NCBI GenBank assembly: GCA_958295495.1
Contig: OY282352.1
Coordinates: forward strand, 3,722,548 to 3,786,547
DNA from: an uncultured Latescibacterota bacterium
Lineage (GTDB): Bacteria > Latescibacterota > UBA2968 > UBA8231
Reading direction: 5' to 3'
DNA: 64,000 nucleotides
Below the pieces are notes generated by a model. It had not been told where the DNA came from. It worked only from the letters and a program-made list of their open reading frames with translations, and searched no databases. The position numbers and the translations under genes were made by a program. Below are positions 42,755-52,707 of this stretch, in pieces; position 1 is the first letter of the stretch, and each line of letters begins with the position of its first letter.

Positions 42755-45463
42755 ATGAGATCGCCTTTTTTTATTGCGTCTTTGTTTTGCCTCCTAGCCG
42801 GCGCGGCCAGTGCCCAAGAATACGGCAGTCGGCTGGGCGTCCAGCGCGGGGGCCGGACCACGTTTGAACCACAGGGTTCGGGCGTTCTTTTTGATGCGAT
42901 AGACCCGGCCGTAAAAAAGTGGTACATCCCGCAGGAGCTCTTCAACGAGTACCGCTGGCGGCAGTGGGAGTATTCCAACTACGCCCGCACGCCATACCAG
43001 CGCTACGTTGACGTGGCGTTGGAGGGCAGCTACTTCTACGACTTCTTTGGCAATTTCGTCAATCGCGGCTGGCTCATCTACAACAATAGCCAGAGCCAGC
43101 CCTTGCAGCGCGGCAACGAGCTGTTCAAGGACAACCGCTTCGGCACTTGGTTCAACAGCCTGCTGATCGCCTCGGACTCCATTGGCGAGTATCACTACGC
43201 CCTCACCATTGGCAATGGCATCCGCACGACCCTGACGCCCATGACCTTTTCCAAGCCCGATTTCGACGGGGTCCAGTTCGACTTAGCCACGGACAAATAC
43301 TTGCTCACCTTCCTGTATTCGCGGCTGAGTGAATCGGGCGGCTCGGGCACGAATGTCGAGGGCATCAACCGCACCAACAACACCTCGCTGATGGGGGGAC
43401 GCACCACCGTTCAGGTGGGGGATTTCACCACGCTGGGGTTCAATTTCGTCAACGCCCACCAGTCGAACACCCTCACCGACGGCTTCGGCGGCAATCCCCT
43501 TGCGGGCGAACTGACCGTAGATCAGAAGAACGAAGCCATCTCTTGGATCGAAATTTTGCTCAGCGACGACTCGCCGGCCGATGGCGAGGGCGGCGCAGCG
43601 TTTTTCAGCGCTGGCTCGGATATCATCATCACCTATTTGGACGGCAGCGTGGACCGCGGCAAGGAGATTGGGTTTGAGCCGGTCGTCGAAGGCGGCTTTC
43701 CGCAGGAGGGCTTTATCTCGGCCGATGGCAACGAGCAAATCCGCCTGCGCTACGATTTCAACAGCGCGGATTTTTTATTAGTCGCATCGCAGGACAAATC
43801 GCAGATTCGCAAGGTCCAGTTCGACTTGGTGCTGGGCAACGACTACAAAGTACAAGCTACGTCCAACCGCCAGACTGGCCGCAGCAACGACCCCATCTTC
43901 CTGCTGGTCGCGCGGGCTACGGGCAACGTCAGGGACAACACCAATCTGCGGGTCGTCTCGTTTGAGTACGGCCTGCCTACTGCGACGCAGATATTTGGGT
44001 TCACGCTCGCGTTGGAAGATGTCCAGGGCTTCCACTTGTACGGCGAGTGGGACAACAGCCGCACGTATCGCAAGTATCCCTATCCGAGTGCCAACCAGGG
44101 CAATACCGATCACAGCACCTCGTCGGGTACGTCCGCGAAGCCCTCGGCGGACGCCTTCATGCTCAACCTGTGGAAGCGCGCTGCGCCGTATTTCTTTTTT
44201 GCCGAGGCGTTTCGCATGGACCCGGATTACGCCACTTCGACGTACATCAGCGAGCAGGATGGTTTCATCGATTACAACTCTGGTTATTTTGCCGACCACA
44301 ACCCGGGCGGCAACGAGCGGTTCTTGGTGGAATTTGTCGAGGACAACGACGATCAAGACCGCATCCCAGATTGGGGTCGCAACGACGCCCTGTCGGTAGA
44401 TCGCGCGGTCTTTCCGGGTTGGGACGAAAACAACGATTTCATTCCCGACTTCAACCAAAACGACAACGGCCGCGTCATCAATCTGATCCCGGACTACGAT
44501 GAGCCTTTCCTCCGCCAACATGTCGATCGTCCCGAATTTCTCTACGGTATTGACGCCAACAACAATGGCTGGGTTGATCGCTTTGAAAACGACAACGAGC
44601 CGGACTTTCCCTACAAGCGCGACCGCCGCGGTTTCAACGGGTACGCCGGCGTCCATATCACCCCGGAAATCCGCGCGACCATTGGGCATTTGCGCGAGGA
44701 GCGGATCACCTCAGACCAGCGCAACCGCGCCACCTACGGCGTGCTGACCGTCGATGTGGATCATCCGAATTGGGGGCGGCTCAAGGTCATGGAAGTGCTC
44801 AAAAGCGTGGAGGACGACATTCCAGACAACCTAATCCAGTGGGACAACCGCAACACCCTGCGCGACTCCCGCAACGTGGAAGTTCTGGATCCACTGTTGG
44901 CGCGCGACGCGCTCAATAATTCCCTGTACATCGGCCACACCTACGAACCGCTAGAGGATTTGACGATTAAAAATTCGCTCAAATACGACCTGTGGCACCA
45001 GCGCCTTGGCCAAACGGCGCGCACCCAGTTTGGCTTGGACGACGAGGAGTTTTTCTTAGGCGTCATCAACAAGGCCGACTATCTCGTCGAGCTGTCGCGC
45101 CTGCGGGTGCTGCCGAGATGGAAAAGCGAATACCGCCGCCAGACCTACGACCTGTTTACCAAGGACGACCGCGAAGAGCTGACCGAGATATTCGGCGTGG
45201 TCGTAGAACTGCCCGTGATGCGTCGCACGACCATCGCGACCGGAGTCGAATACGTGTTGCTTAGGGATTTGGAGGCCGCGATCAACAACTTCCAGTCCTT
45301 CATTACGGCCGGCCAAATCACCAATGTGGCCGAATATCAGGGCTACGTGCTGACCACGCAGGTCGGCCTGAAGTTCGACGCGCGCGACTTTGAAGATCCA
45401 GACATCAAAACCCGGACGGTGACCGAGGGCTTTATCACGGTGTACGCCGGCTTGGGCATCTAG
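42755..45463 (+). CDS. Outer-membrane beta-barrel protein
   Basis: A 902-residue protein with signal peptide (LFCLLAGAASA, then QEYGS). It is rich in alternating aromatic/polar strands and Asn/Asp turns (for example WLIYNNSQSQPLQRGNELF and DNDDQDRIPDWGRNDAL), includes calcium-loop-like Asp/Asn runs near residues 540-620, and ends in a strand VTEGFITVYAGLGI. No TonB box or plug is seen. It resembles large outer-membrane proteins of unknown function in FCB-related bacteria. A glycosyltransferase gene starts 4 bases later, so they are co-transcribed. Confidence 0.68.
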   Translation: MRSPFFIASLFCLLAGAASAQEYGSRLGVQRGGRTTFEPQGSGVLFDAIDPAVKKWYIPQELFNEYRWRQWEYSNYARTPYQRYVDVALEGSYFYDFFGNFVNRGWLIYNNSQSQPLQRGNELFKDNRFGTWFNSLLIASDSIGEYHYALTIGNGIRTTLTPMTFSKPDFDGVQFDLATDKYLLTFLYSRLSESGGSGTNVEGINRTNNTSLMGGRTTVQVGDFTTLGFNFVNAHQSNTLTDGFGGNPLAGELTVDQKNEAISWIEILLSDDSPADGEGGAAFFSAGSDIIITYLDGSVDRGKEIGFEPVVEGGFPQEGFISADGNEQIRLRYDFNSADFLLVASQDKSQIRKVQFDLVLGNDYKVQATSNRQTGRSNDPIFLLVARATGNVRDNTNLRVVSFEYGLPTATQIFGFTLALEDVQGFHLYGEWDNSRTYRKYPYPSANQGNTDHSTSSGTSAKPSADAFMLNLWKRAAPYFFFAEAFRMDPDYATSTYISEQDGFIDYNSGYFADHNPGGNERFLVEFVEDNDDQDRIPDWGRNDALSVDRAVFPGWDENNDFIPDFNQNDNGRVINLIPDYDEPFLRQHVDRPEFLYGIDANNNGWVDRFENDNEPDFPYKRDRRGFNGYAGVHITPEIRATIGHLREERITSDQRNRATYGVLTVDVDHPNWGRLKVMEVLKSVEDDIPDNLIQWDNRNTLRDSRNVEVLDPLLARDALNNSLYIGHTYEPLEDLTIKNSLKYDLWHQRLGQTARTQFGLDDEEFFLGVINKADYLVELSRLRVLPRWKSEYRRQTYDLFTKDDREELTEIFGVVVELPVMRRTTIATGVEYVLLRDLEAAINNFQSFITAGQITNVAEYQGYVLTTQVGLKFDARDFEDPDIKTRTVTEGFITVYAGLGI

Positions 45464-45467
45464 CGCG

Positions 45468-47666
45468 GTGGGAAAACTCGCGCTCATCTGGGGCGCGGCC
45501 TTTGCGCTACGGCTGCTGTACATCTTCCAGAGCCAGCGCAGCCCGTTCTACGATTTTCCCCTCGTCGACGCCAAAACCTATACCCAAGCGGCCGCGGCTA
45601 TGGCCCTCGGCCACTTCGGCGATCAGCCCTTTTGGCAGCCCCCGCTCTATCCGCATTTCCTCGGCGCGCTCTACGCGCTTTTTGAGCCGAGTTTTACCCT
45701 GCCACGGCTGGTCCAAGCCGCGCTGGGGGCCACCCTGTGCCTGCTGATTTTCCGCTTGGGGCGCGTCTTTTCTCCTGCCGTAGGCTATCTGGCGGCCGGG
45801 CTAGCCGCTTGCTACGGGCCTTTCATCTTCTTTGAGGCCGAGTTGCTGCCGCCAGCCCTCGCGCTGGTGTTAAACCTGCTCGCACTATGGGCGCTGTTGT
45901 GGGCGGCCGAGGGGCCGCCGCCGCGGCTGCTGCTGGCTGGGTTCTGCTTCGGCCTTTCCGCGCTGTGCGTGGCGAATGTGCTGGCGTTTGTGCCGGTGGC
46001 TGCGCTGTGGTTGGTATGGGTGCGTCGGTCGGTTAGGGAGGGGGCCGTGCTGTTGTTGGGAACCGCTTTGGCCATCGCGCCGGTCACCTTGCGCAACTAC
46101 TGGGTGGGCGGCGATTGGGTGCTTATTTCTTCCAACGCGGGGCTCAATTTTTACATTGGCAACAACGCCCAGTACGACGAGACCGTGGCGATCCAGCCGG
46201 GGCCGGCGTGGCTGGAATTAACCGTGCGGCCGCGCGTGGAGGCCGGCGCGACCCAGCCTTCGGCCCAATCCCGCTTTTTCTTGGCCGAGTCTTGGGATTT
46301 CATGCGCCAGCAGCCTGTTGCCTACCTGAAGCTGCTGCTGTACAAGTTGTATCTGTTTTGGCATGGCGACGAGATTGGCCGCAATCAGGACCTGTACTTT
46401 GCCCGCCAGTACGCGCCGTTGCTGCAAGTCTTACTTTGGAAGTACGGCGTGGCATTCCCCTTTGGCCTGCTGGCACCGCTCGCGTTGGTGGGGTTGGGTC
46501 TGAGCTATCGAAACGGCTTGCTGCGCCGCCCCGCCCCCTTGTTGCTCGCCTTGTTCGCTGGTGCGTACATGCTGACGGTGGTGGCTTTTTTCATTAGCGC
46601 GCGCTATCGCCTGCCTGTGGTCCCCATCCTACTGATGTTTGCCGCCTATGGTGGGAGAGAGCTCTACCTGCTGTGGCAACGGGGGGCGTACCGCGACCTG
46701 CTCGTCGGCTGCGGTGCCGCATTCCTGTTGGCGGTCGCATGCAATTTCCGGGTGGGGGCGATGAATGTGGAGGGCGACGCTCACGCGCACTATCGCTTGG
46801 GCTACGTGTACGAGAAAAAGGGTCTGCCGATCAATGCTAGGGCCGCTTATGAGAAAGCGCTGACGCTCAACCCGGACCTCAAGTGGGCGCGTTTCAATTT
46901 GGCCTCTTTGTATGCCCGGAGCGGCGAATACAACCGGGCCATTGCTGCATACGGCGAATTCATCGGCCGCTTCCCCGAAGTTGCGCGGGCGCGTCTAGCA
47001 CTGGGGAATGTCCATTTGCGGACCGGCCGCTACGCCGAAGCGATCGCGGCCTACGAGAGCTTGTTAAACGCCGAGGACGCGGACGCGGCAGACCTCTACG
47101 GGCGGCTCGGCTATGCCCACGCCCAGTTGGGACAATGGGAGCAAGCCGCGGTCGCCTATGAGGAGCTCGCAGCCGCCAAGCCGGATTCGCTACAGGCGCG
47201 CTTTCAGTTGGGCGAGCTATACGAGCGGCTAGATCGCTTGGACGCAGCCCGCGCCGAATACCGGCAGATCATAGCGGTGGATTCGCTGCATGCTGCGGCG
47301 CGCTACCGCTTGGCCCGCTTGCTGTTCTTCGCCGATCAGGCCGATCAAGCCAAGGCCCATTTGCGGCAAGTGATTGCTCACAACCTGGACGCGGTCGATG
47401 CCCGATTTCTATTGGCCACCCAGTATATCGTCGAGCACCGCGCGGCGGCCGCCATGGAACAGGTGCAGGCCATTTTAGCCGTTCAGCCAGCGCATTATCA
47501 GGGCAATCGCTTGGCCGGCCATTTGTACATGGTCTTGGGGGATACGCTCAAAGGGGTGCAGCACTTAGAGCAGTTTACCGAGTACTACCGAGAGGGGCGC
47601 TCGGCGGAGATTTTTGAGCAGCTTAAAAAGCAGTGGGAAGGGCAGTTGCGGGGGGCTGGTCGCTAG
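45468..47666 (+). CDS. GT39/ArnT-like glycosyltransferase with C-terminal TPRs
   Basis: A 732-residue protein. The first 430 residues are a polytopic GT-C enzyme (PMT/ArnT type): FPLVDAKTYTQAAAAMALG with the acidic residue after the first helix, and PFWQPPLYPHFLGALYAL. The rest is about eight TPRs (AHYRLGYVYEKKGLPINARA, ARLALGNVHLRTGRYAEAI). A GTG start 4 bases after the barrel gene is used. Together with the TMTC-like gene it suggests two lipid-linked sugar transferases acting on exported proteins. Confidence 0.78.
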   Translation: MGKLALIWGAAFALRLLYIFQSQRSPFYDFPLVDAKTYTQAAAAMALGHFGDQPFWQPPLYPHFLGALYALFEPSFTLPRLVQAALGATLCLLIFRLGRVFSPAVGYLAAGLAACYGPFIFFEAELLPPALALVLNLLALWALLWAAEGPPPRLLLAGFCFGLSALCVANVLAFVPVAALWLVWVRRSVREGAVLLLGTALAIAPVTLRNYWVGGDWVLISSNAGLNFYIGNNAQYDETVAIQPGPAWLELTVRPRVEAGATQPSAQSRFFLAESWDFMRQQPVAYLKLLLYKLYLFWHGDEIGRNQDLYFARQYAPLLQVLLWKYGVAFPFGLLAPLALVGLGLSYRNGLLRRPAPLLLALFAGAYMLTVVAFFISARYRLPVVPILLMFAAYGGRELYLLWQRGAYRDLLVGCGAAFLLAVACNFRVGAMNVEGDAHAHYRLGYVYEKKGLPINARAAYEKALTLNPDLKWARFNLASLYARSGEYNRAIAAYGEFIGRFPEVARARLALGNVHLRTGRYAEAIAAYESLLNAEDADAADLYGRLGYAHAQLGQWEQAAVAYEELAAAKPDSLQARFQLGELYERLDRLDAARAEYRQIIAVDSLHAAARYRLARLLFFADQADQAKAHLRQVIAHNLDAVDARFLLATQYIVEHRAAAAMEQVQAILAVQPAHYQGNRLAGHLYMVLGDTLKGVQHLEQFTEYYREGRSAEIFEQLKKQWEGQLRGAGR

Positions 47667-47772
47667 CATTTGTAGAGCGCGACGCCCCGTCCCGCGCGCT
47701 TGGCTTCGAGCCAGCGTTTGAACGACGCCCCGCCAACAGCCCTTCCACGCCAATGTCCTCGTCCAAATTCCC

Positions 47773-50448
47773 TCAGTACGCCACGCCTACCGGGCGCACC
47801 CTACTCGTCTGACGCGCATCGCCCTCTACCGAGAGCGACACCAAGTACAGCCCCGGTGGCACCCGATTGCCGTCGGCGTCGCGCCCATCCCAAGACAGGT
47901 GGTCGTAGTGACCGCTCAGATCCGCTCCTGAGTAGAGCGGCTTTACGAGGCGGCCAGACAGGTCGAAAACATGCACTGCGACGGAGGTTGGTCGGGTCAC
48001 CGCGAGAATGTCGTAGCCGATGGTCGCGGCGTCGTTGATGTCGTCGCCATTGGGGGTGAACACGCTCGGCTCGACGGCAAAGGAGCCGAACAGGTCGCCC
48101 TTGTTGATGTCTGGACTTAACACGGTGATGCCAGAGGCCGTGGGCAGGTCGCCTTCCCCTAAGAAGTCGGCGTTGCCCGCAGAGATGCGCTGGATGCTGC
48201 CGGCCTGCGACGACAGCACGGCCTGTCCGCGGAACAAGGTGCTATACAGCAGCACGCGCCCGCGGAACTTGATTTTTAGCAGTATCTGGCCGCCATCGGC
48301 GGGCCGGGTGATTTGGGGAAAGCGCACGATCGCGTTGCGCTCAGTTACCGCTTGAATGACAAAGGAGCCGCCGTCTGCGGACTCTACGGTATAGGGCAGG
48401 GCGTGGAGGGTGCCGTCGGGCGTCTGGACCGCGGACAGGCCATTGGGAGCGGTCGCGATGTCGGCGTTCAGGGCCTGCTCGGCGACTAGGCGGTCGGGCA
48501 GTTCCCATATCTCGATCTTGTCGATGCCCAGCACTCGGCTGGAGGTCAGCAACTCAAAGGTGTCGAACCCCTTGACGCCGGCGAACTCCATTTTGGCGCG
48601 CACTGCATAGGTAAAATCCACCGATTCAAAGACCTCCACCTCCCGCGGGAAGATCTCGGCGACGAGTTCCTCGGCTATCGGCGGCAGCAAGTATTCAATG
48701 GATAGCTGTTCCAACGCCTTAGTCGCGTTGATTTCGCTGTTGAGGAAATCGACGGAAAACTGGATGTAGCGACGCGGGCCCGGCGACAAAACCGGCGTGC
48801 CGCCCTCCCGTTCCCCGCCTTGGTGGGGCGACGACCAAGGGCTCCAGTTTTGCAGGTCCTCTTCGATTTCCCCCTTGCCCCAAACCTGCGGGGGCACGGC
48901 TTCGAGATCGGGCACGAGATCGAGGTATTCGTCGCGGGCGAGCTGTTCGCCCGGGAAGTCAATGGAGGTGGCGAGTTGGTCGTCTGACACGCGCTGCACG
49001 TTGCCGCGCTTGTACAGCACCGGGGTAGGGTCGGTGCCCGTGCGGGTGCGGACGATGATCTCGGAGATGCCGCTGGCACGTCCTAGCTGGCGCGAGGGTT
49101 CGCTGGCCGGCTCCGTGCTTTGCTGGCGGCCCGGCAGCACACTCGCGCCGCAGTGGGTCTGGAAGCACTCGTACACGTTGGTGTAGCCTTGGTCCGCGGT
49201 AAAACGCGCCGTTGGGGCGCAGTCGCCGTAGTCGCTTGGGATGGCGTCGGGCGTGGTGAACACCGCGGATTCGACGCGGCAAGCGCTGGCTTGGGGAGTG
49301 GGGTCGGTCGGCTCGCTGCGGGCGCGCAAATCCACGATTTTTTCGCCCCAACTTATGTGGCCCCAAGTGGCTGGCGCGCCCAAGTCGTACACGTGGGAGA
49401 GGTAGCGGCTAGTGCCGATAAAGCCCTCGCCGAAAACCTCGAACTCGTCGATTTCATAGGGAAAGGAGGACGTGGATTTGAGCCGCACAAAGCGCGCGGT
49501 TTGGGCGGGGTCAATCACCACTTCCACTACCGACTCTTCGTTGCTGGTCGTCCTCAGCAGTAGCTCGAAGTCGTCGAGTTGGGGTACGAGGCGTCCGGTG
49601 CCGTCTAAGACGAGGTTTTGCCCGTCGTGAGCGAGCAACTCGAACTGGCGGATAAAATCCGTCTGAAAGGGGTATTGGGGCGCACTTTGCACGGTGTTGC
49701 GCGGATAGAAGCGGATGCGGTTGATGCCAATGGGGCTGCCGAGGTCGAGGACGATAAAGGTGCCCAAGGCCCCGAAGGCCCCCTTGCGGGCGAACGCGTC
49801 TTCGGCCCCGCCCGGCTCGATCAGTTCCAGCAGAGTCGCCTCCAGCGTAGATGCGGGCACATCCTTGATGGCCGGTGCCGTAATGCCGCCGCCCCACCCG
49901 AGGGCGCGCAGGGCCACGTTCTCGCCGCGGACGACGTGGTCTGGACTTAACAAGACCGGCAGGATGCGTGGATCAACGCCTGCCGAGCGCACTGGTGCTA
50001 GGGCCGCGGCGACCTGTGCCACGGCCTCGTCGAGGGGAATGTCGGCGGCAAAATCAATGCGAATCAGGGAGAGTCCCTCGCGCTGGGAAGGCGTAATCGC
50101 CGTCGTCCCTGACAGGGACGACAGCGCGTCTAGCAGTTTTTCCTCGGCTAGGGCCCGTTCTCCGGCGAGCAGTTCGGGCGGTGCTTGGATGAGGGTCTTG
50201 ACCAGTACTTGGGGGCTTACCACCGCTAGGTTGGACAGGTCGATGATGTTGCCCGGTACATTGCCGACCTCGGTCGAGAACCGGCTGACCTTGTATTCGG
50301 CGGGGAGCGGCTGGACGGCTGAGCCGAAGGTCTGCCCGGCCCAAGAGACGTTGCCGTTGTTGCCCACCCGCAGGGTATCGAGAGCCAGCAGATCGGCGTC
50401 GAACGCCAGCGCACCCCAGAGAATGCCCAACATGAGCCGATAAGGCAT
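47773..50448 (-). CDS. Large secreted protein with discoidin-like regions and FlgD-like C-terminus (paralogue 2)
   Basis: An 891-residue exported protein, with the same plan as the genes at 34941 and 50570. It has a discoidin-like core (FIVLDLGSPIGINRIRFYPR, IDEFEVFGEGF), a GTPVLSPGPRRYIQFSVDF block, AEIFPREVEVFESVDFTYAV, and the C-terminal FlgD-like domain (VEPSVFTPNGDDINDA, VHVFDLSGRLVKPL, WDGRDADGNRVPPGLYLV) ending VGVAY. The ATG at 50448 is used; the longer frame upstream is not supported. It is divergent from paralogue 3 across a 121-bp promoter region. Ligand unknown. Confidence 0.8.
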   Translation of the reverse strand: MPYRLMLGILWGALAFDADLLALDTLRVGNNGNVSWAGQTFGSAVQPLPAEYKVSRFSTEVGNVPGNIIDLSNLAVVSPQVLVKTLIQAPPELLAGERALAEEKLLDALSSLSGTTAITPSQREGLSLIRIDFAADIPLDEAVAQVAAALAPVRSAGVDPRILPVLLSPDHVVRGENVALRALGWGGGITAPAIKDVPASTLEATLLELIEPGGAEDAFARKGAFGALGTFIVLDLGSPIGINRIRFYPRNTVQSAPQYPFQTDFIRQFELLAHDGQNLVLDGTGRLVPQLDDFELLLRTTSNEESVVEVVIDPAQTARFVRLKSTSSFPYEIDEFEVFGEGFIGTSRYLSHVYDLGAPATWGHISWGEKIVDLRARSEPTDPTPQASACRVESAVFTTPDAIPSDYGDCAPTARFTADQGYTNVYECFQTHCGASVLPGRQQSTEPASEPSRQLGRASGISEIIVRTRTGTDPTPVLYKRGNVQRVSDDQLATSIDFPGEQLARDEYLDLVPDLEAVPPQVWGKGEIEEDLQNWSPWSSPHQGGEREGGTPVLSPGPRRYIQFSVDFLNSEINATKALEQLSIEYLLPPIAEELVAEIFPREVEVFESVDFTYAVRAKMEFAGVKGFDTFELLTSSRVLGIDKIEIWELPDRLVAEQALNADIATAPNGLSAVQTPDGTLHALPYTVESADGGSFVIQAVTERNAIVRFPQITRPADGGQILLKIKFRGRVLLYSTLFRGQAVLSSQAGSIQRISAGNADFLGEGDLPTASGITVLSPDINKGDLFGSFAVEPSVFTPNGDDINDAATIGYDILAVTRPTSVAVHVFDLSGRLVKPLYSGADLSGHYDHLSWDGRDADGNRVPPGLYLVSLSVEGDARQTSRVRPVGVAY

Positions 50449-50569
50449 AAAAACCTGCCTGTTAGGAATGGACCTGCTAATATAGAACCTAGCCCAAAGA
50501 GTGCATAGCGGGGGTTTTTTTAGTATGTTGCATTCACGCCCTCCACCCCTCAAAAGTCGAGGTCGGGAT

Positions 50570-52702
50570 ATGCTCTTTGTTGGTCTTTTGCTCGGCGTGC
50601 TGATCGTTTCGCCGGCCCTCGCTTTCAACGCGTACAAGCTCGGCGGCAAAGACGGCAATGCTTGGATGGCGGCCCTGTCCTTTGAGCCGGGCCACTACGC
50701 AGTGCTCGACAGTGCGGGTACGCCGATAGAGATGCGGCCGGTGGCTTCCAACATCGCGTATGCCACTTGGGAAGATACGCTCAACGAGATCGTCGATGCG
50801 GCCGACGGGCAGTGGATGCGCCCGTTTTTCGTGCCGCCGGATTTGAACTTGGCGCACCCCGATGTCCGCACCCGCATTGCCCGCGGCATTTCCAACAACA
50901 TCACCACCAGCGGGAGCTGCAGCGACATCTCTACCCAATTGGTGCAGGTTGCCCCCATGTTCGATGGCGACCCCAACACGGCTGCGTTTTTTAACGTCAG
51001 CACCAGCGAAAGCAGCGGGATCCAGAGTCGGTTGTACGTCCAGAATTCGATTGTCGAGTTGGGCGTCAACTACCCTATCAACCGGATCCGCTTCTACCCG
51101 CGGCTGGGCACTGCCAACCCCAAAATCGACGAGCTGCTCGCGCTGATGGGAGAGCCGCGACTGGCCCAAGAAGACTTGGCCGAGGAGGATTTCACTGAAA
51201 ACTTTCTGCCGTGGTACGAGGTCTCGGCGGCCAACAGCTTCAACAACTTTGCGCCCCATTGCTATTTGAGCACTCCTGCGAATCGCTGGTTCGCCAGGAT
51301 AAGCAGCCGCCGCGTGGATCCGCCCAACGACGCGCGACTGATTACTCTGAGCAAGGAAACCGAAAACTTGGACCCGATCGTCGATATTCGCTTCCCAACC
51401 CAGCAGGTCCAATGGGTGGCCGTGCGTCCGCTCAACCCGATTGAAAACTGGGAGATCGCCGAATTTGAAATTTTTGGCGAGGGCTTTGTCGAACGCGCCG
51501 TGTACACCACGGCTGTGCTCGACTTTGGTACGCCCGTGGCGTGGGGCAAGATCCGCTGGGACGGCGCGTTTGAAGAGGGGTCTAGCGTGATTATTCGCAC
51601 TCGCTCGGGCCGCGACCCAGACCCCAATTTGTACTGGGTGCCCAGCAACATAGAAGGCGAGCCGACGCAGCTAATCCGCAAGGAGTTTGAACGCGCCGAT
51701 TTGTCCGTGCGCTTTACGACTCTCGACGAAGAAAACTGGAGCTTCTGGTCGGCCCCCTACGCGCTGACGGCCGGTCAGCGCGATTCTACCTTAGAGGCTG
51801 CAGCGTGGGCAGACGGCACCCCAATCCTCTCGCCCGGCCCCGAGCGCTATTTGCAGATTCAGGTCATCTTCCTGTCGAGCCTGCATCAGGCCGGCGCACT
51901 GCGCGAGCTAGAGATTCAGTTCGCGCCGCCGGCCGCCTTAGAGGTCGTCGGGGAGATTTGGCCGCAGGACGTCTCGCGCAGCGAGAGCACGAACTTCACC
52001 TACAGCGTGCGCCCGACTTTTGCTTTAGGGGACACCGGCTTTGATCGGCTGGAAATTTTCACGCTGACCCGCGCCGAGGCCGTACATGCCGTGCGCGTGG
52101 ATGGAGTCGCCTTGGGCAGCGATTTTCCGGTCGAAATCCTCGACGATCGCATCGTCGTGGCCCTGCCCAAGCTAGCGGGCACGGACGACACGTTCAAGCT
52201 CATCGAGGTGGAGTTCGCCGCCCACGTGGTGCGCTATGGAACCCAGTTCCAAGGCTGGGTCTCCGACAGCGAGAGCTATGGCGTCAAACAGCTCATCGAC
52301 CCCGGGGACGCCAATATCGACTTTCCGGGCAATTCCCTCGGGGTGCGCACCGACGAGTTGGGCGCGAATCCGCTGGCACAAGTTCGCATCGCCCCCAATC
52401 CATTCACGCCCAATGGCGACGGCCTCAACGACGCGGCTGAGTTTCGCTTCCAGCTACACGACGTGTCGGTGCAGCGCGCGCTCACCGTTGGTATCTATGA
52501 TCTGGCGGGCCGACCGGTGCGCCAGCTAAAGCAGCTAAGCGCGATTCGCGGCTTGTTCGACCGCGGCGCTGCCGTGCCAGTGTGGGATGGCCGCGACGAC
52601 GCGGGCCAGCCGGTGCCGGCGGGCCACTACATCTACCGCATCTCACTGGACACGGACGCAGAGACCGCGAGTCGGGTCGGCACTATCTCGCTCGTCTATT
52701 GA
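50570..52702 (+). CDS. Large secreted protein with discoidin-like regions and FlgD-like C-terminus (paralogue 3)
   Basis: A 710-residue exported protein (signal LFVGLLLGVLIVSPALA). It has IVELGVNYPINRIRFYPR, IAEFEIFGEGF, GTPILSPGPERYLQIQVIF, GEIWPQDVSRSESTNFTYSV and a FlgD-like end (IAPNPFTPNGDGLNDA, VGIYDLAGRPVRQL) ending ISLVY. The ATG at 50570 has GAGG upstream and gives a clean signal peptide; an ATG at 50525 is possible. The TPR lipoprotein gene follows after 5 bases. Confidence 0.8.
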   Translation: MLFVGLLLGVLIVSPALAFNAYKLGGKDGNAWMAALSFEPGHYAVLDSAGTPIEMRPVASNIAYATWEDTLNEIVDAADGQWMRPFFVPPDLNLAHPDVRTRIARGISNNITTSGSCSDISTQLVQVAPMFDGDPNTAAFFNVSTSESSGIQSRLYVQNSIVELGVNYPINRIRFYPRLGTANPKIDELLALMGEPRLAQEDLAEEDFTENFLPWYEVSAANSFNNFAPHCYLSTPANRWFARISSRRVDPPNDARLITLSKETENLDPIVDIRFPTQQVQWVAVRPLNPIENWEIAEFEIFGEGFVERAVYTTAVLDFGTPVAWGKIRWDGAFEEGSSVIIRTRSGRDPDPNLYWVPSNIEGEPTQLIRKEFERADLSVRFTTLDEENWSFWSAPYALTAGQRDSTLEAAAWADGTPILSPGPERYLQIQVIFLSSLHQAGALRELEIQFAPPAALEVVGEIWPQDVSRSESTNFTYSVRPTFALGDTGFDRLEIFTLTRAEAVHAVRVDGVALGSDFPVEILDDRIVVALPKLAGTDDTFKLIEVEFAAHVVRYGTQFQGWVSDSESYGVKQLIDPGDANIDFPGNSLGVRTDELGANPLAQVRIAPNPFTPNGDGLNDAAEFRFQLHDVSVQRALTVGIYDLAGRPVRQLKQLSAIRGLFDRGAAVPVWDGRDDAGQPVPAGHYIYRISLDTDAETASRVGTISLVY

Positions 52703-52707
52703 TTCAG

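Noticed and set aside
43778..44689. Antisense reading frame (303 codons) opposite the outer-membrane protein gene
   Set aside because: Low-complexity valine/isoleucine-rich shadow of Asp/Asn-rich sense codons; no start context.
50534..51412. Antisense reading frame (292 codons) opposite paralogue 3
   Set aside because: Shadow of a clearly coding secreted protein; it would block the divergent promoter region.
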